Part shown: piece after piece, positions 1 to 6,782 of the stretch
How the letters are laid out: each line of letters opens with the position of its first letter
How positions within the stretch are numbered: the stretch's first letter is position 1
Source of the DNA: VAXT01 sp963774625
GTDB taxonomy: Bacteria > Actinomycetota > Thermoleophilia > Gaiellales > Gaiellaceae
Length of the DNA stretch: 64,000 bases
Direction: 5' to 3'
NCBI GenBank assembly: GCA_963774625.1
Contig: CAVZFQ010000018.1
Location: 372,001 to 436,000, forward strand
Position numbers and translations under genes: made by a program
The notes under the pieces: model-generated
Told to the model about the DNA's origin: nothing
The model's database searches: none
The model's input: only the letters and a program-made list of their open reading frames with translations

Positions 1-477
1 GAGTTCCTCCCGCTCCGCGTGATCCGGCAGGAGCTCGCCGATCCGGGCGCCGCGAAGGGGAAGCGCAAGCGGCGCGCCGCCGGCCTCGTGGGCCTCGAAG
101 AAGAGATCGACGCTCGCGAGCTGGCCGAGCGCTCGGGAGCGACTCCTGCCCTGGTGCGGGAGCTCGAGGAGTATGGCCTGCTCTCGCCGCGCACCGACGG
201 CCGGGAGAAGCGCTACGGAGCCGCCGACGCCGACGTGGCGGCAGCCTGCGTCAAGCTCTCGGCCTACGGGATCGATCCCCGGCATCTGCGCGCGTTCCGC
301 ACGGCAGCCGAGCGGGAGGCGAGCCTCCTCGAGCAGCTACTCGCGCCTGCGCTGCGCTCGCGCAATCCCGAGCGGCGCCAGGCTGCGCTCGACGACCTGC
401 AGACCCTCTCGGAGGTCGCCCAGGAGCTGGGGCAGGTGCTGTTCGCCCGCGCGCTGCGTAGAGTTGCCGCGCACTGA
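1..477 (+). CDS. ftsR: FtsR-like MerR-family transcriptional regulator, 5' truncated
   Basis: The reading frame is open from the first base, so the start and most of the N-terminal MerR winged helix lie before the window. The visible part begins EFLPLRVIRQEL, like the end of the MerR domain of mycobacterial FtsR (LPLKVIRAQL). It then has a basic linker, KGKRKRR, and a second helical domain with YGIDPRHLRAFRTAAERE, which matches the C-terminal FtsR signature. FtsR proteins are actinobacterial DNA-binding regulators, reported to act on ftsZ expression. The stop codon overlaps the apt start (ATGA), so the two are probably translationally coupled. A GTG at 19 is internal and is not taken as the start. 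Confidence 0.75.
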   Translation, partial: EFLPLRVIRQELADPGAAKGKRKRRAAGLVGLEEEIDARELAERSGATPALVRELEEYGLLSPRTDGREKRYGAADADVAAACVKLSAYGIDPRHLRAFRTAAEREASLLEQLLAPALRSRNPERRQAALDDLQTLSEVAQELGQVLFARALRRVAAH

Positions 478-998
478 TGAGCGTCGACGAGCTGAAGGCC
501 AAGATCAGGGACGTTCCGGACTGGCCCGTAGAGGGCGTCATCTTCCGGGACATCATGCCCCTGCTGGCCGACCGCGAGGCACTGCAAGAGACGATCGACC
601 TGATGGCCGACTGGGCGAGGCCGAAGAAGCCCGACATCGTCGTCGGCGGCGAGGCCCGGGGGTTCTTCATCGGCTCCGCGGTTGCGTACAGCCTGGGGTG
701 CGGGTTCGTCCCGGCACGTCGGCCGGGAAAGCTGCCCCTGGCCACGATCGGCGCCGAATATGCGCTCGAGTACGGGACGAACGCCCTGGAGCTGCAGGCC
801 GATGCCTTCGAAGGCGGCTCGCGCGTGCTCATCCACGACGACGTACTGGCCACCGGAGGCACGTCCAAGGCGATGGCAGGCCTCGTGGAGCAGCTCGGGG
901 GCGAGGTCATCGGGATGGCCTTCATCATCGAGCTCGACTTTCTGAAGGGCCGAGAGCAGATCTCGGACTACGACGTCTTCTCGCTCATTCACTATTGA
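477..998 (+). CDS. apt: Adenine phosphoribosyltransferase
   Basis: Purine salvage enzyme that makes AMP from adenine and PRPP in the cytosol. The 173 residues match the usual length. The PRPP-binding loop VLIHDDVLATGGT is at about residues 117-129, and the N-terminal IRDVPDWPVEGVIFRDI is typical of the family. The ATG overlaps the stop of the ftsR-like gene by one base. The last codons, encoding HY and the stop, lie in a 22-bp sequence that recurs 1.1 kb downstream at 2099-2120, so the 3' end of this gene borders an apparent insertion or duplication. Identification is firm. Confidence 0.96.
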   Translation: MSVDELKAKIRDVPDWPVEGVIFRDIMPLLADREALQETIDLMADWARPKKPDIVVGGEARGFFIGSAVAYSLGCGFVPARRPGKLPLATIGAEYALEYGTNALELQADAFEGGSRVLIHDDVLATGGTSKAMAGLVEQLGGEVIGMAFIIELDFLKGREQISDYDVFSLIHY

Positions 999-1009
999 GG
1001 AGGTCTAGG
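988..1009. repeat. 22-bp direct repeat, copy 1 (apt 3' end)
   Basis: The sequence runs from TTCACTATTG to AGGTCTAGG and covers the last apt codons, the stop and a purine-rich GAGGAGGT. It is identical over 22 bp to 2099-2120, while the bases on either side differ. The two copies are 1111 bp apart and enclose the minus-strand cupredoxin-like gene. Confidence 0.95.
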
Positions 1010-1064
1010 CCGCGACTCGGGACGACCGCTGAATCCAGTCGCCCCGAGCCTGGCATTACGACGC

Positions 1065-1967
1065 TTAACTGCGAATCGTGTTGCTGAGCCCCGGCGCGTA
1101 ACAGCTTCCAACCGCTGTCTGCGAGAGGGTCGTTCGGACGCGGAGCCCTCCGCGCACGGACGACCTGAAGGAGGCAGACGTGACCACTGTCGGAGCGACC
1201 CCGGTCGAATTCGCCTTCAGGCGCACGCTCTTGACGGCGACCCATCGACGCAGCGTGCCGTTGTACCGCTGGAAGCTCGCATACTTCCCAGCGAAGCTCT
1301 TCGAGGCGAGCACACGAATCGAGTACCGGTGCGCTGCAACCCTCACGAGCCGAAGCCGCGGTCGAACGCGAACGGCGACCACGCTGCTCGTCAGAGCCTT
1401 GGATTTCGTCGTGTACGTCGTCTTCTGCAACGGCTTGGCGGTCGCGGTGTAGGCGCCGCCGGTCGTCGTCTTCACCGTCGCAGTCCTCATGGCCGACGGC
1501 GCTCCGCAGGGTTGTGCGAGGACGTCGATGCTTTCGCCCACTGCCTGGGTCGACAGCGTCCCTGTGAGCACGGCCGAAGCTCCGTAGGTTACGAGCAGCG
1601 GCCTGGCGGACACGCTGAGCGAAGCCGGAGCCGCCGCGACCCTGACGGTGCCGCGGAACGTGTTCCCACGAGTATTCGGGTCCTCGTAGGCGAAGTTGCC
1701 TGTGCTCCGGAACGTGCAGCTGCCGGTGATGCCAGGCTGCAATACGAGCGATGCCGGGGTGCACGTCACGCCCGTCGTGGGCCTGAACGTGATCTGGTGG
1801 GCAACTGTGTCGTTGTTCTTGAACTGGATGGTGTCGCCCTGAACGAGTGCGGCCGAGCTCGGGACGAAGCCGTCCTTTGTGATCGACACAGCCACCGTCT
1901 TGGCCGCGGCAGTGCCAACCGCGACCACCAGGGCCGTCACGGCAGCGAGCAGAAGTATTTTGCGCAT
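1065..1967 (-). CDS. Secreted protein with cupredoxin-like N-terminal domain
   Basis: The ATG at 1967 follows a GGGAGA ribosome site; the frame runs on upstream to 2033 but without such a site. The 300-residue product starts with a signal peptide (MRKILLLAAVTALVVAVGTAAA). Residues of roughly 23-115 resemble a cupredoxin beta-sandwich (TIQFKNNDTVAHQITF, then SCTFRSTGNFAYEDP). The usual C-x(4-8)-H-x(4)-M copper-ligand end is missing, so copper binding is doubtful. The rest is Thr/Ser/Val-rich beta sequence, perhaps one or two Ig-like domains, with a few cysteines. It has its own AT-rich promoter and sits on the opposite strand to apt between two copies of the apt-end repeat, which suggests acquisition as a unit. 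Its function is unknown. Confidence 0.7.
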   Translation of the reverse strand: MRKILLLAAVTALVVAVGTAAAKTVAVSITKDGFVPSSAALVQGDTIQFKNNDTVAHQITFRPTTGVTCTPASLVLQPGITGSCTFRSTGNFAYEDPNTRGNTFRGTVRVAAAPASLSVSARPLLVTYGASAVLTGTLSTQAVGESIDVLAQPCGAPSAMRTATVKTTTGGAYTATAKPLQKTTYTTKSKALTSSVVAVRVRPRLRLVRVAAHRYSIRVLASKSFAGKYASFQRYNGTLRRWVAVKSVRLKANSTGVAPTVVTSASFRSSVRGGLRVRTTLSQTAVGSCYAPGLSNTIRS

Positions 1968-1986
1968 TCGATCGTCTCCCTTGCAA

Positions 1987-2016
1987 ATTGTAAAGACATT
2001 GTAATTAGAGTCACAA
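1987..2016 (-). promoter_or_regulatory. Candidate promoter with paired ATTGTAA repeats
   Basis: On the minus strand, TTGTGA (2016-2011) and TACAAT (1992-1987) are 18 bp apart, like sigma70-type -35 and -10 elements, in an AT-rich patch unlike its surroundings. On the plus strand ATTGTAA occurs at 1987-1993 and 1998-2004, spaced by one helical turn, and could be an operator overlapping the -10 box. The predicted transcript start would be about 10-15 bases from the start codon at 1967. Confidence 0.5.
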
Positions 2017-2098
2017 TGATTCAACGGATCCAATCGGCTTTTCGGTCCGGGCGACCTGTAAAGGTTCGGTGACGATCGTCGCGACAGCCGCGTCGCAG

Positions 2099-2120
2099 TT
2101 CACTATTGAGGAGGTCTAGG
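2099..2120. repeat. 22-bp direct repeat, copy 2
   Basis: Identical to 988-1009. Here it is non-coding and carries GAGGAGGT about 22 bases before the start of the gene at 2139. Confidence 0.95.
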
Positions 2121-2138
2121 GCCTCGCAAACGAGGCCG

Positions 2139-2759
2139 ATGAACGTCGTAGAGCCCCAGGTGTACGACGCGCTCACCACTCACTACACCTTCCCGTGCCC
2201 TTCCCGGGGGGAGACCAAGGTGCGCCTGTCCTCGTTCCGCACGCTCGAACGGCTCCCCGGTGCGAGTCATCCCGCCGTGTACCGCGTGCTCTTCGAGTGC
2301 GGATGCGGAGACGAGCACCTGGGCCTGGTGTCGGACGACGAGCTCGACTGGGCGCCGCTCGGCCTGGGGGAGGGGCAGTTCGTCAACCTGATGACCGCTC
2401 GACTCGAGCCCGCTGCAAGCGAGCTGGGCGACCTCGCGGCCCGGCAGATCCTTGCCGGAGGGTGGCCGTGGAGCTTCTTCTGCTACCCGGAGGGCCGGCC
2501 GCGGCCGGTGTTTCCGTCCTCGTTCTTCGTGCTCGCGCCGGGCGACGGGTCGCTGGGCCTGGCGGTGCACTGTCCCGCCTGCAGCAAGACCTCGGTCAAC
2601 CTCGTCTCGCCGGAGCACGTCGACTTGCCGTTCCACAACGACGCAGAGGTAGGTGTGGTGCCGTTCGTCTTTCCCGAGGATGCCGAGACGATCGTCTCGG
2701 AGTTTCGCTCGGAGCTCGACTCGGCGAGGTTCGACGCACGTCGCCTGTTCCTGGACTAG
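2139..2759 (+). CDS. Hypothetical protein with a split CxC/CxxC zinc-knuckle-like motif
   Basis: The ATG at 2139 was chosen over an in-frame TTG at 2106 that lies inside the direct repeat. The product has 206 residues, is soluble and acidic, and is not recognised. Two cysteine pairs, FECGCGDEHLG in the N-terminal third and VHCPACSKTSVN in the C-terminal half, could form a CxC...CxxC zinc site. No signal peptide or membrane segment is seen. Without the 1.1 kb module it would directly follow apt. The downstream membrane-protein gene starts 43 bases later. Confidence 0.7.
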   Translation: MNVVEPQVYDALTTHYTFPCPSRGETKVRLSSFRTLERLPGASHPAVYRVLFECGCGDEHLGLVSDDELDWAPLGLGEGQFVNLMTARLEPAASELGDLAARQILAGGWPWSFFCYPEGRPRPVFPSSFFVLAPGDGSLGLAVHCPACSKTSVNLVSPEHVDLPFHNDAEVGVVPFVFPEDAETIVSEFRSELDSARFDARRLFLD

Positions 2760-2802
2760 GAAGCGGCTAAGCGGGGCAGGACCCCGCACGGAGGTGGTGC
2801 GT

Positions 2803-3360
2803 ATGTATGGCTTGACTCGTGGAGCGATAACTCTCGTCGGCGTGATCGTCGCGGGCTTCCTCATCTGGCTGGGTGTCGATCCGCTTTCCGGCGGGGACAT
2901 CGGGCGCGGGGAGTTCTGGTGGGCGGTCCTGATGTGCGCCCTGGCAGGGCTCGTGATCGCCCTGTCCCAGGTGCTCGGCGGCTGGACGAAGTGGGGCTGG
3001 CCCACGCTCTCGCTCAACGTGTTCCTCTTCGCCTTTGTCCCGGCGCTGATCGCCGGCGGGTGGGTTCTCCTGTACGCCCAGCCGGGAGACGGGCTCCTGG
3101 GCGGAGACGTGCGCGACTGGTCGAACGATCTCGGAATCGACGGCGTGGTCGGAGATCTCACAATCGCCACGCTCGCGATCGCATTCGGATTGGGGCTCGT
3201 GTTCGGCCTTACATTCGACACCACGGGCCCTCGGGCCCGCCGGGCCGAGCAGGTCGCCGAGGAGCCGCCGCCAGAGGCTCCGCCGCCGGATGAAGACGAC
3301 CGTCGCGTCCGGATCCACGAGGGCGGCCCACCGCCGCGCTCGGGCGATCCCGACGGCTAG
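2803..3360 (+). CDS. Four-helix integral membrane protein of unknown function
   Basis: The start is set by GGAGGTGGT at 2790-2798, five bases before the ATG. The product has 185 residues and four clear hydrophobic segments (ITLVGVIVAGFLIWLGV, WWAVLMCALAGLVIAL, VFLFAFVPALIAGGWVLLY and LTIATLAIAFGLGLVFGL). They are followed by a soluble Pro/Glu/Asp-rich tail (EEPPPEAPPPDEDD) of about 45 residues, predicted cytoplasmic. No family is recognised. It follows the gene at 2139 on the same strand and may share its transcript. Confidence 0.65.
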   Translation: MYGLTRGAITLVGVIVAGFLIWLGVDPLSGGDIGRGEFWWAVLMCALAGLVIALSQVLGGWTKWGWPTLSLNVFLFAFVPALIAGGWVLLYAQPGDGLLGGDVRDWSNDLGIDGVVGDLTIATLAIAFGLGLVFGLTFDTTGPRARRAEQVAEEPPPEAPPPDEDDRRVRIHEGGPPPRSGDPDG

Positions 3361-3439
3361 CCCGTGGGAGCAGGCACGCGCTCACTCCCGTCAGGGATCG
3401 AGCGGGTGCCTGCTCCACGCCGATAAGAAGGCCAGAACA

Positions 3440-3631
3440 ATGGACGCCGCCACGTCGAATCCCAGCCGCGGGCTCGGCTTGATCCTCGAGCACTGCACCC
3501 GCCTTGCGCCACGCTACGACGGCCGGCCTCCGGTCGCCTCCCGCCTCGAGCAGCGCCTCGGCCAAGAGCTCTCACGCCGCCTGCTCAGTGCGCTGGCCGG
3601 CGACCATCGCTCTCGCGCCCGCTTCGTTTAG
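3440..3631 (+). CDS. Small hypothetical protein (63 aa)
   Basis: The ATG at 3440 is preceded by AAGAAGG. The product is short, basic and probably helical, with LEQRLGQELSRRLLSALAGD as its most protein-like stretch. It has no membrane segment. The stop overlaps the convergent small membrane-protein gene by four bases. Coding is plausible from the start context and from the lack of any other gene in this gap, but no homologue is recognised. Confidence 0.4.
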   Translation: MDAATSNPSRGLGLILEHCTRLAPRYDGRPPVASRLEQRLGQELSRRLLSALAGDHRSRARFV

Positions 3632-3828
3632 GTCTGGCGCCTGCGCTCGACTTCGCCGTTGATGCGGACGAAGAGGAAGATCGCTGCGCCGCCGAGCGCT
3701 GCGAGGACGAACGCGATCCCGCGCGAGACGTCGACGGACAGCATCCCGAAGAAGAGAAAGAGCCCGAAGCCGATGCCCCAGGCGCCGGCGGTGACCCCTT
3801 TGTCGATGCTAGGCGGGCGCAGCTTCAT
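3628..3828 (-). CDS. Small two-helix membrane protein (66 aa)
   Basis: The ATG at 3828 opens a 66-residue product with two hydrophobic segments (AGAWGIGFGLFLFFGML and GIAFVLAALGGAAIFLFV) joined by a short polar turn, and a basic C-terminus, ERRRQT. This gives an inside-inside hairpin topology. Unknown small membrane proteins of this kind are common in actinobacteria. No function can be assigned. Confidence 0.55.
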   Translation of the reverse strand: MKLRPPSIDKGVTAGAWGIGFGLFLFFGMLSVDVSRGIAFVLAALGGAAIFLFVRINGEVERRRQT

Positions 3829-3895
3829 TTCTGGCGTGATGCTACTGCCACACGAAAGTCGAGTCAGCCGGCATCCAAAGATCCAGTGCTCTTAG

Positions 3896-3939
3896 TCGAG
3901 GAAAGTGCGAAGCACTTTCCTCGAGTCCCCGCAGGGGAC
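3896..3939. repeat. Tandem double-hairpin repeat element, copy A
   Basis: Hairpin 1 has a perfect 13-bp stem, TCGAGGAAAGTGC (3896-3908), a GAA loop and the complement at 3912-3924. Hairpin 2 follows at once: GTCCCC (3925-3930), GCA loop, GGGGAC (3934-3939). The same architecture and stem core recur at 5943-5994. There is no T-tract, so it does not look like an intrinsic terminator. Confidence 0.8.
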
Positions 3940-4143
3940 CCCTGTACGGGACCATAAAAATTCGCCGAGCCGGTTGCGCTTTCGTCTGCGGCTCCCACCA
4001 ACTTTCGGCTTCCGCCTACAGTCGCCAGGTGTCGCTTCGACCTACTTGCGCTCCGTGCTCGGCGCAATGGGGACAATAGGGGCGTGTCCAGTCCGTTGCA
4101 AGAGCCCGAAAAACACTTCTCCCGCAATTTGCAGAAAGTTCAG

Positions 4144-4161
4144 TTTTCCACATTTTCCACA
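4144..4161 (+). promoter_or_regulatory. Two adjacent DnaA-box-like 9-mers
   Basis: TTTTCCACA occurs at 4144-4152 and again at 4153-4161. Each differs from the classical TTATCCACA box by one base. They lie 22 bases before the acetyltransferase ATG. Binding by DnaA is a guess from sequence only. Confidence 0.3.
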
Positions 4162-4183
4162 GCACTTCTTCCAATCTGTTCAC

Positions 4184-4708
4184 ATGCTGTGGAGAGTACG
4201 AGACAATCCCTGCGTGGTGGCACAAACGCTCGTGGTTCGGCCTGTTGAAGACTCCGACCGGGATTGGCTGCGCGAGACCCTAACGCACGCCGGGCACCTG
4301 CGCATTTTGAGCCGCGGGCGCTTGACCGAGGAGGCGTCGACGCTCGGTGGCTTCCTCGCCGAACGCGCGGGAACGAAGCTCGGTTACGTCCTCGTGCGCA
4401 TCGAAAACGGCGAGCTCGAGGTCGTCGCCCTGGAGGCTTTGACACGCCGGCAGGGGATAGGCACCGCTCTGCTCGCGGCGGCAGCGGACGAGGCCCGAAA
4501 GGCCGGCTGTGCCCGTGCGTGGCTCATAACGACGAACGACAACCTCGACGCTGTGCGCTTCTACCAGCGTCGCGGCTGGGATCTGGTTGCGCTACACCGC
4601 GACAGCGTCACGGCCGGCAGGCACCTGAAGCCTGAGATCCCCGAGGTAGGGGACTACGGGCTTCCGATCAGGCACGAGCTCGAGTTCGAGCTTCTTCTGC
4701 CAACTTGA
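4184..4708 (+). CDS. GNAT-family N-acetyltransferase
   Basis: Transfers an acetyl group from acetyl-CoA to an unknown substrate. The core shows the GNAT fold: beta strand LVVRPVEDSDRDWL, then VVALEALTRRQGIGTALLAAAADEA with the pyrophosphate-binding motif RRQGIG, then AVRFYQRRGWDLVALH. The length of about 174 residues is typical. The start could be the ATG at 4184 or the GTG codons at 4214/4217; the domain begins just after 4217, so the last is quite possible. The substrate cannot be told from the sequence. The stop codon lies within the TTGACA of a possible promoter for the next gene. Confidence 0.85.
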   Translation: MLWRVRDNPCVVAQTLVVRPVEDSDRDWLRETLTHAGHLRILSRGRLTEEASTLGGFLAERAGTKLGYVLVRIENGELEVVALEALTRRQGIGTALLAAAADEARKAGCARAWLITTNDNLDAVRFYQRRGWDLVALHRDSVTAGRHLKPEIPEVGDYGLPIRHELEFELLLPT

Positions 4709-4723
4709 CATAACGCGCGTTAT
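4705..4723 (+). promoter_or_regulatory. TTGACA followed by a 14-bp palindrome
   Basis: TTGACA at 4705-4710 overlaps a perfect palindrome, ATAACGCGCGTTAT, at 4710-4723, upstream of the sigma-factor gene. It may be a -35 element with an operator, but no good -10 box is found at 16-18 bp. Confidence 0.35.
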
Positions 4724-4819
4724 CGTGCGTCGGCTTTTGGGCTGCGAACTGGATTGGCGCGAGAACTGCGGGTATGGTGTTTGGTCTGCCGGGAGCCCAG
4801 GAATAACAGGACGGCGACC

Positions 4820-5866
4820 ATGACTGTCGAGATCGACCACGTTCTCGCAACGGAGGACGTCAGACAGCTGATCGAAACTGCGGAGCAACATGGCTCGGTG
4901 CGCGTCAGCGAGCTCACGGACCTGGTCGAGACGCATGAATTGGCGCCGCTCGAAGCCGAAGCGCTCCAGCGGGAGCTCGAGCAGCGCGGAGTCGACCTCA
5001 TCGACGACGAGAAGGCTCCCCAGCCTCCACCGCAGCCGCAGGTCTACGAGACGACGACCGATGCGCTGCAGCTCTTCCTGCGCGAGGCCGGGCGGCACGC
5101 TCTCCTGACGGCGGCTCAGGAAGTCGAGCTCGCCAAAAAGATCGAGCGCGGCGACATGCAGGCCAAGCAGCGGATGATCCAGTCGAACCTCCGCCTGGTC
5201 GTGTCGATCGCCAAGAACTACCGTAACCAGGGCCTGCCCTTCCTCGACCTGATCCAGGAAGGCACGCTCGGGCTCATCCGCGCCGTCGAGAAGTTCGACT
5301 GGCGCCGCGGGTTCAAGTTCTCGACCTACGCGACCTGGTGGATCCGCCAGGCCGTCGCGCGTGCGCTGGCCGACAAGGCGCGCACGATCCGGATGCCGGT
5401 GCACATCGTCGAGCGCCTGCAGAAGATGAACAAGGCCGAGCGAATCCTCTGGACCCAGCTCGGTCGCGAGCCGACGCTCGCCGAGATCGCCGAGGAGGCC
5501 AGCCTTCCGGAAGACCAGGCGCGCGAGGTGCGGGCAGCCGCCCGTGCGTCGACCAGCCTCGACCAGCCGGTCGGCGAACAGGAGGACGCGGTCTTCGGCG
5601 ACTTCGTGGCCGGCGACGGGCCGTCTCCCGAGGACGAGGTCGAAATCTCGCTACGCAGCCAGGCGCTGCTCCGCGGGCTGGCCGCTCTCTCCGACCGCGA
5701 GCGCAAGGTGCTAGCCCTCCGCTACGGGCTGGGCGAAGCCGAGCCGAAGACGCTGGAGGAGATCGGCCGCCGGCTCGGGCTGACGCGCGAGCGCGTCCGC
5801 CAGATCGAAGTACACGCCCTCAGGCGCCTGTCGAAGCTGCGCGAGATGGAGTCGGTCGCCGGCTGA
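4820..5866 (+). CDS. RpoD-like RNA polymerase sigma factor
   Basis: A sigma70 family initiation factor that gives core RNA polymerase promoter specificity. The start at ATG 4820 is preceded by AGGA; the frame is open upstream without a site. A region 1.1-like winged helix spans about residues 10-62, region 1.2 (TTDALQLFLREAGRHALLT) about 79-113, region 2 follows with NLRLVVSIAKNYRNQGLPFL, SLIQ-like DLIQEG and FSTYATWWIRQA, then region 3 and region 4 with RYGLGEAEPKTLEEIG and TRERVRQIE. At 348 residues it is compact for a primary sigma. A second RpoD-like gene lies 0.9 kb downstream in the other direction. The last 47 bases and adjoining sequence are duplicated at 5998-6045. Confidence 0.92.
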   Translation: MTVEIDHVLATEDVRQLIETAEQHGSVRVSELTDLVETHELAPLEAEALQRELEQRGVDLIDDEKAPQPPPQPQVYETTTDALQLFLREAGRHALLTAAQEVELAKKIERGDMQAKQRMIQSNLRLVVSIAKNYRNQGLPFLDLIQEGTLGLIRAVEKFDWRRGFKFSTYATWWIRQAVARALADKARTIRMPVHIVERLQKMNKAERILWTQLGREPTLAEIAEEASLPEDQAREVRAAARASTSLDQPVGEQEDAVFGDFVAGDGPSPEDEVEISLRSQALLRGLAALSDRERKVLALRYGLGEAEPKTLEEIGRRLGLTRERVRQIEVHALRRLSKLREMESVAG

Positions 5867-5867
5867 G
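5820..5867. repeat. 48-bp direct repeat, copy 1 (sigma gene 3' end)
   Basis: Covers the last codons and stop of the sigma gene. It matches 5998-6045 at 45 of 48 positions (my alignment by eye), offset 178 bp. Confidence 0.9.
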
Positions 5868-5942
5868 CCGCGGCTCGCTTCATCGATTCAGACCAGCCAC
5901 ACGAGGGTCACACTCGTCGGTACCCGTGGGGTGAGCTTTTCG

Positions 5943-5994
5943 TCGCGGAAAGTGCGCAGCACTTTTCGCGAGTCCCGGGCCCGTGGCCCGGGAC
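5943..5994. repeat. Tandem double-hairpin repeat element, copy B
   Basis: Hairpin 1: TCGCGGAAAGTGC (5943-5955), GCA loop, GCACTTTTCGCGA (5959-5971), 13 bp with one G-T pair. Hairpin 2: GTCCCGGGCC (5972-5981), CGT loop, GGCCCGGGAC (5985-5994), 10 bp perfect. It shares the GGAAAGTGC core and the abutting GTCCC hairpin with 3896-3939. It sits between the two copies of the sigma-gene end repeat. Confidence 0.8.
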
Positions 5995-5997
5995 CCA

Positions 5998-6045
5998 TCA
6001 GGCGCTTGTCGAAGCTGCGCGAGATGGAGTCTGTTGCCGGCTGAG
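5998..6045. repeat. 48-bp direct repeat, copy 2
   Basis: A near copy of the sigma gene 3' end. On the minus strand it supplies the last 16 or so codons and the stop of the PHP phosphatase gene. Confidence 0.9.
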
Positions 6046-6735
6046 GCCGAGCGCGGACCCGTCGAAGAAACGCGCCGCTCCCTCCCCTAGTCTCTCGCTG
6101 ACCTTGTCGTAGGCCTCGTCGAGGTGCGGCGGCCGAGTCGCGCGATGACCGTCAGATGCGACGAGCGCTGCCTGGCCGTTCTCCAGGAAGCGCCAGGCGA
6201 GCTCCTCGGGGCCTGGTCCATGCAATCCGAGCAGGCTCGTTCCGTTCACCTGCAGGGCCCAGCCGCGGCCGGCCAGCTCCTCCGCGACGCCCGGATCGTC
6301 TAGCACGGTCTCGGTGCGCTCGGGGTGTCCGATCACAGGTCGGAAGCCACTCGACTCGATGTGCTCCGCCACTCGAAAGAGGACGTCTGGCCCACCGGTG
6401 AACGGGACCTCGACGAGCACGAAACCAGTGCCTTCGAGCTCGTAGCGGGCCATGTCCTCGCGCAGCAGCCGGGGATGCGGCGTCAACTCGAAGCCGAGGC
6501 GCAACTCCAGGACTGCGTGCGGACGCAGGTCCTCGTAGGCCTTGCGGATAGCTACCTCTCGCTCTGGAGTGAGCGTCAGGTGCGGCCAGACGTGCGGCGT
6601 TCCAAAGAGGATCGCGGTGCCGTGCGCAGCCGCCTCGCGACAGAGCTCGATGCCCTGGCGCACGGACGAAGCGCCGTCGTCACCGGAAGGAACGACGTGC
6701 GAATGACAGTCGACGAAGAAGGCCGTGTCTTCCAA
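5998..6735 (-). CDS. CpsB/CapC-type PHP-domain tyrosine phosphatase
   Basis: A metal-dependent phosphotyrosine phosphatase of the family that acts on bacterial tyrosine kinases of exopolysaccharide synthesis. PHP metal-binding motifs are in order: DCHSHVVPSGDDG near the N-terminus, FGTPHVWPH, HPERTE and ASDGHRA. The 245 residues match the family (about 240-255). The start is a TTG; no better codon precedes the DCHSH motif. No capsule or kinase gene is adjacent. The final QQTPSRAASTSA is encoded by the antisense of the duplicated sigma-gene end, so the original C-terminus was probably replaced. Confidence 0.85.
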   Translation of the reverse strand: MEDTAFFVDCHSHVVPSGDDGASSVRQGIELCREAAAHGTAILFGTPHVWPHLTLTPEREVAIRKAYEDLRPHAVLELRLGFELTPHPRLLREDMARYELEGTGFVLVEVPFTGGPDVLFRVAEHIESSGFRPVIGHPERTETVLDDPGVAEELAGRGWALQVNGTSLLGLHGPGPEELAWRFLENGQAALVASDGHRATRPPHLDEAYDKVSERLGEGAARFFDGSALGLSRQQTPSRAASTSA

Positions 6736-6782
6736 CTCCGTCCAGGGTACCCATCGGTACTCCTGTCAAAGCGGCGGGGCTT

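Larger units (their letters stand above)
3829..4183. other. 355-base intergenic region with a hairpin element and AT-rich DnaA-box-like sites
   Basis: No convincing gene is seen. The region holds the double-hairpin element at 3896-3939 and two head-to-tail TTTTCCACA 9-mers at 4144-4161 just before the acetyltransferase start. A minus-strand open frame at 3864-4127 has no ribosome site and crosses the hairpins, so it is not called. Confidence 0.6.

Noticed and set aside
3864..4127. Minus-strand open frame of 87 codons
   Set aside because: No ribosome site, crosses the double hairpin and has no protein-like composition.
4144..4161. Possible replication origin because of tandem DnaA-box-like sites
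   Set aside because: Only two boxes, no dnaA, dnaN or gyr genes nearby, and no larger AT-rich unwinding region.
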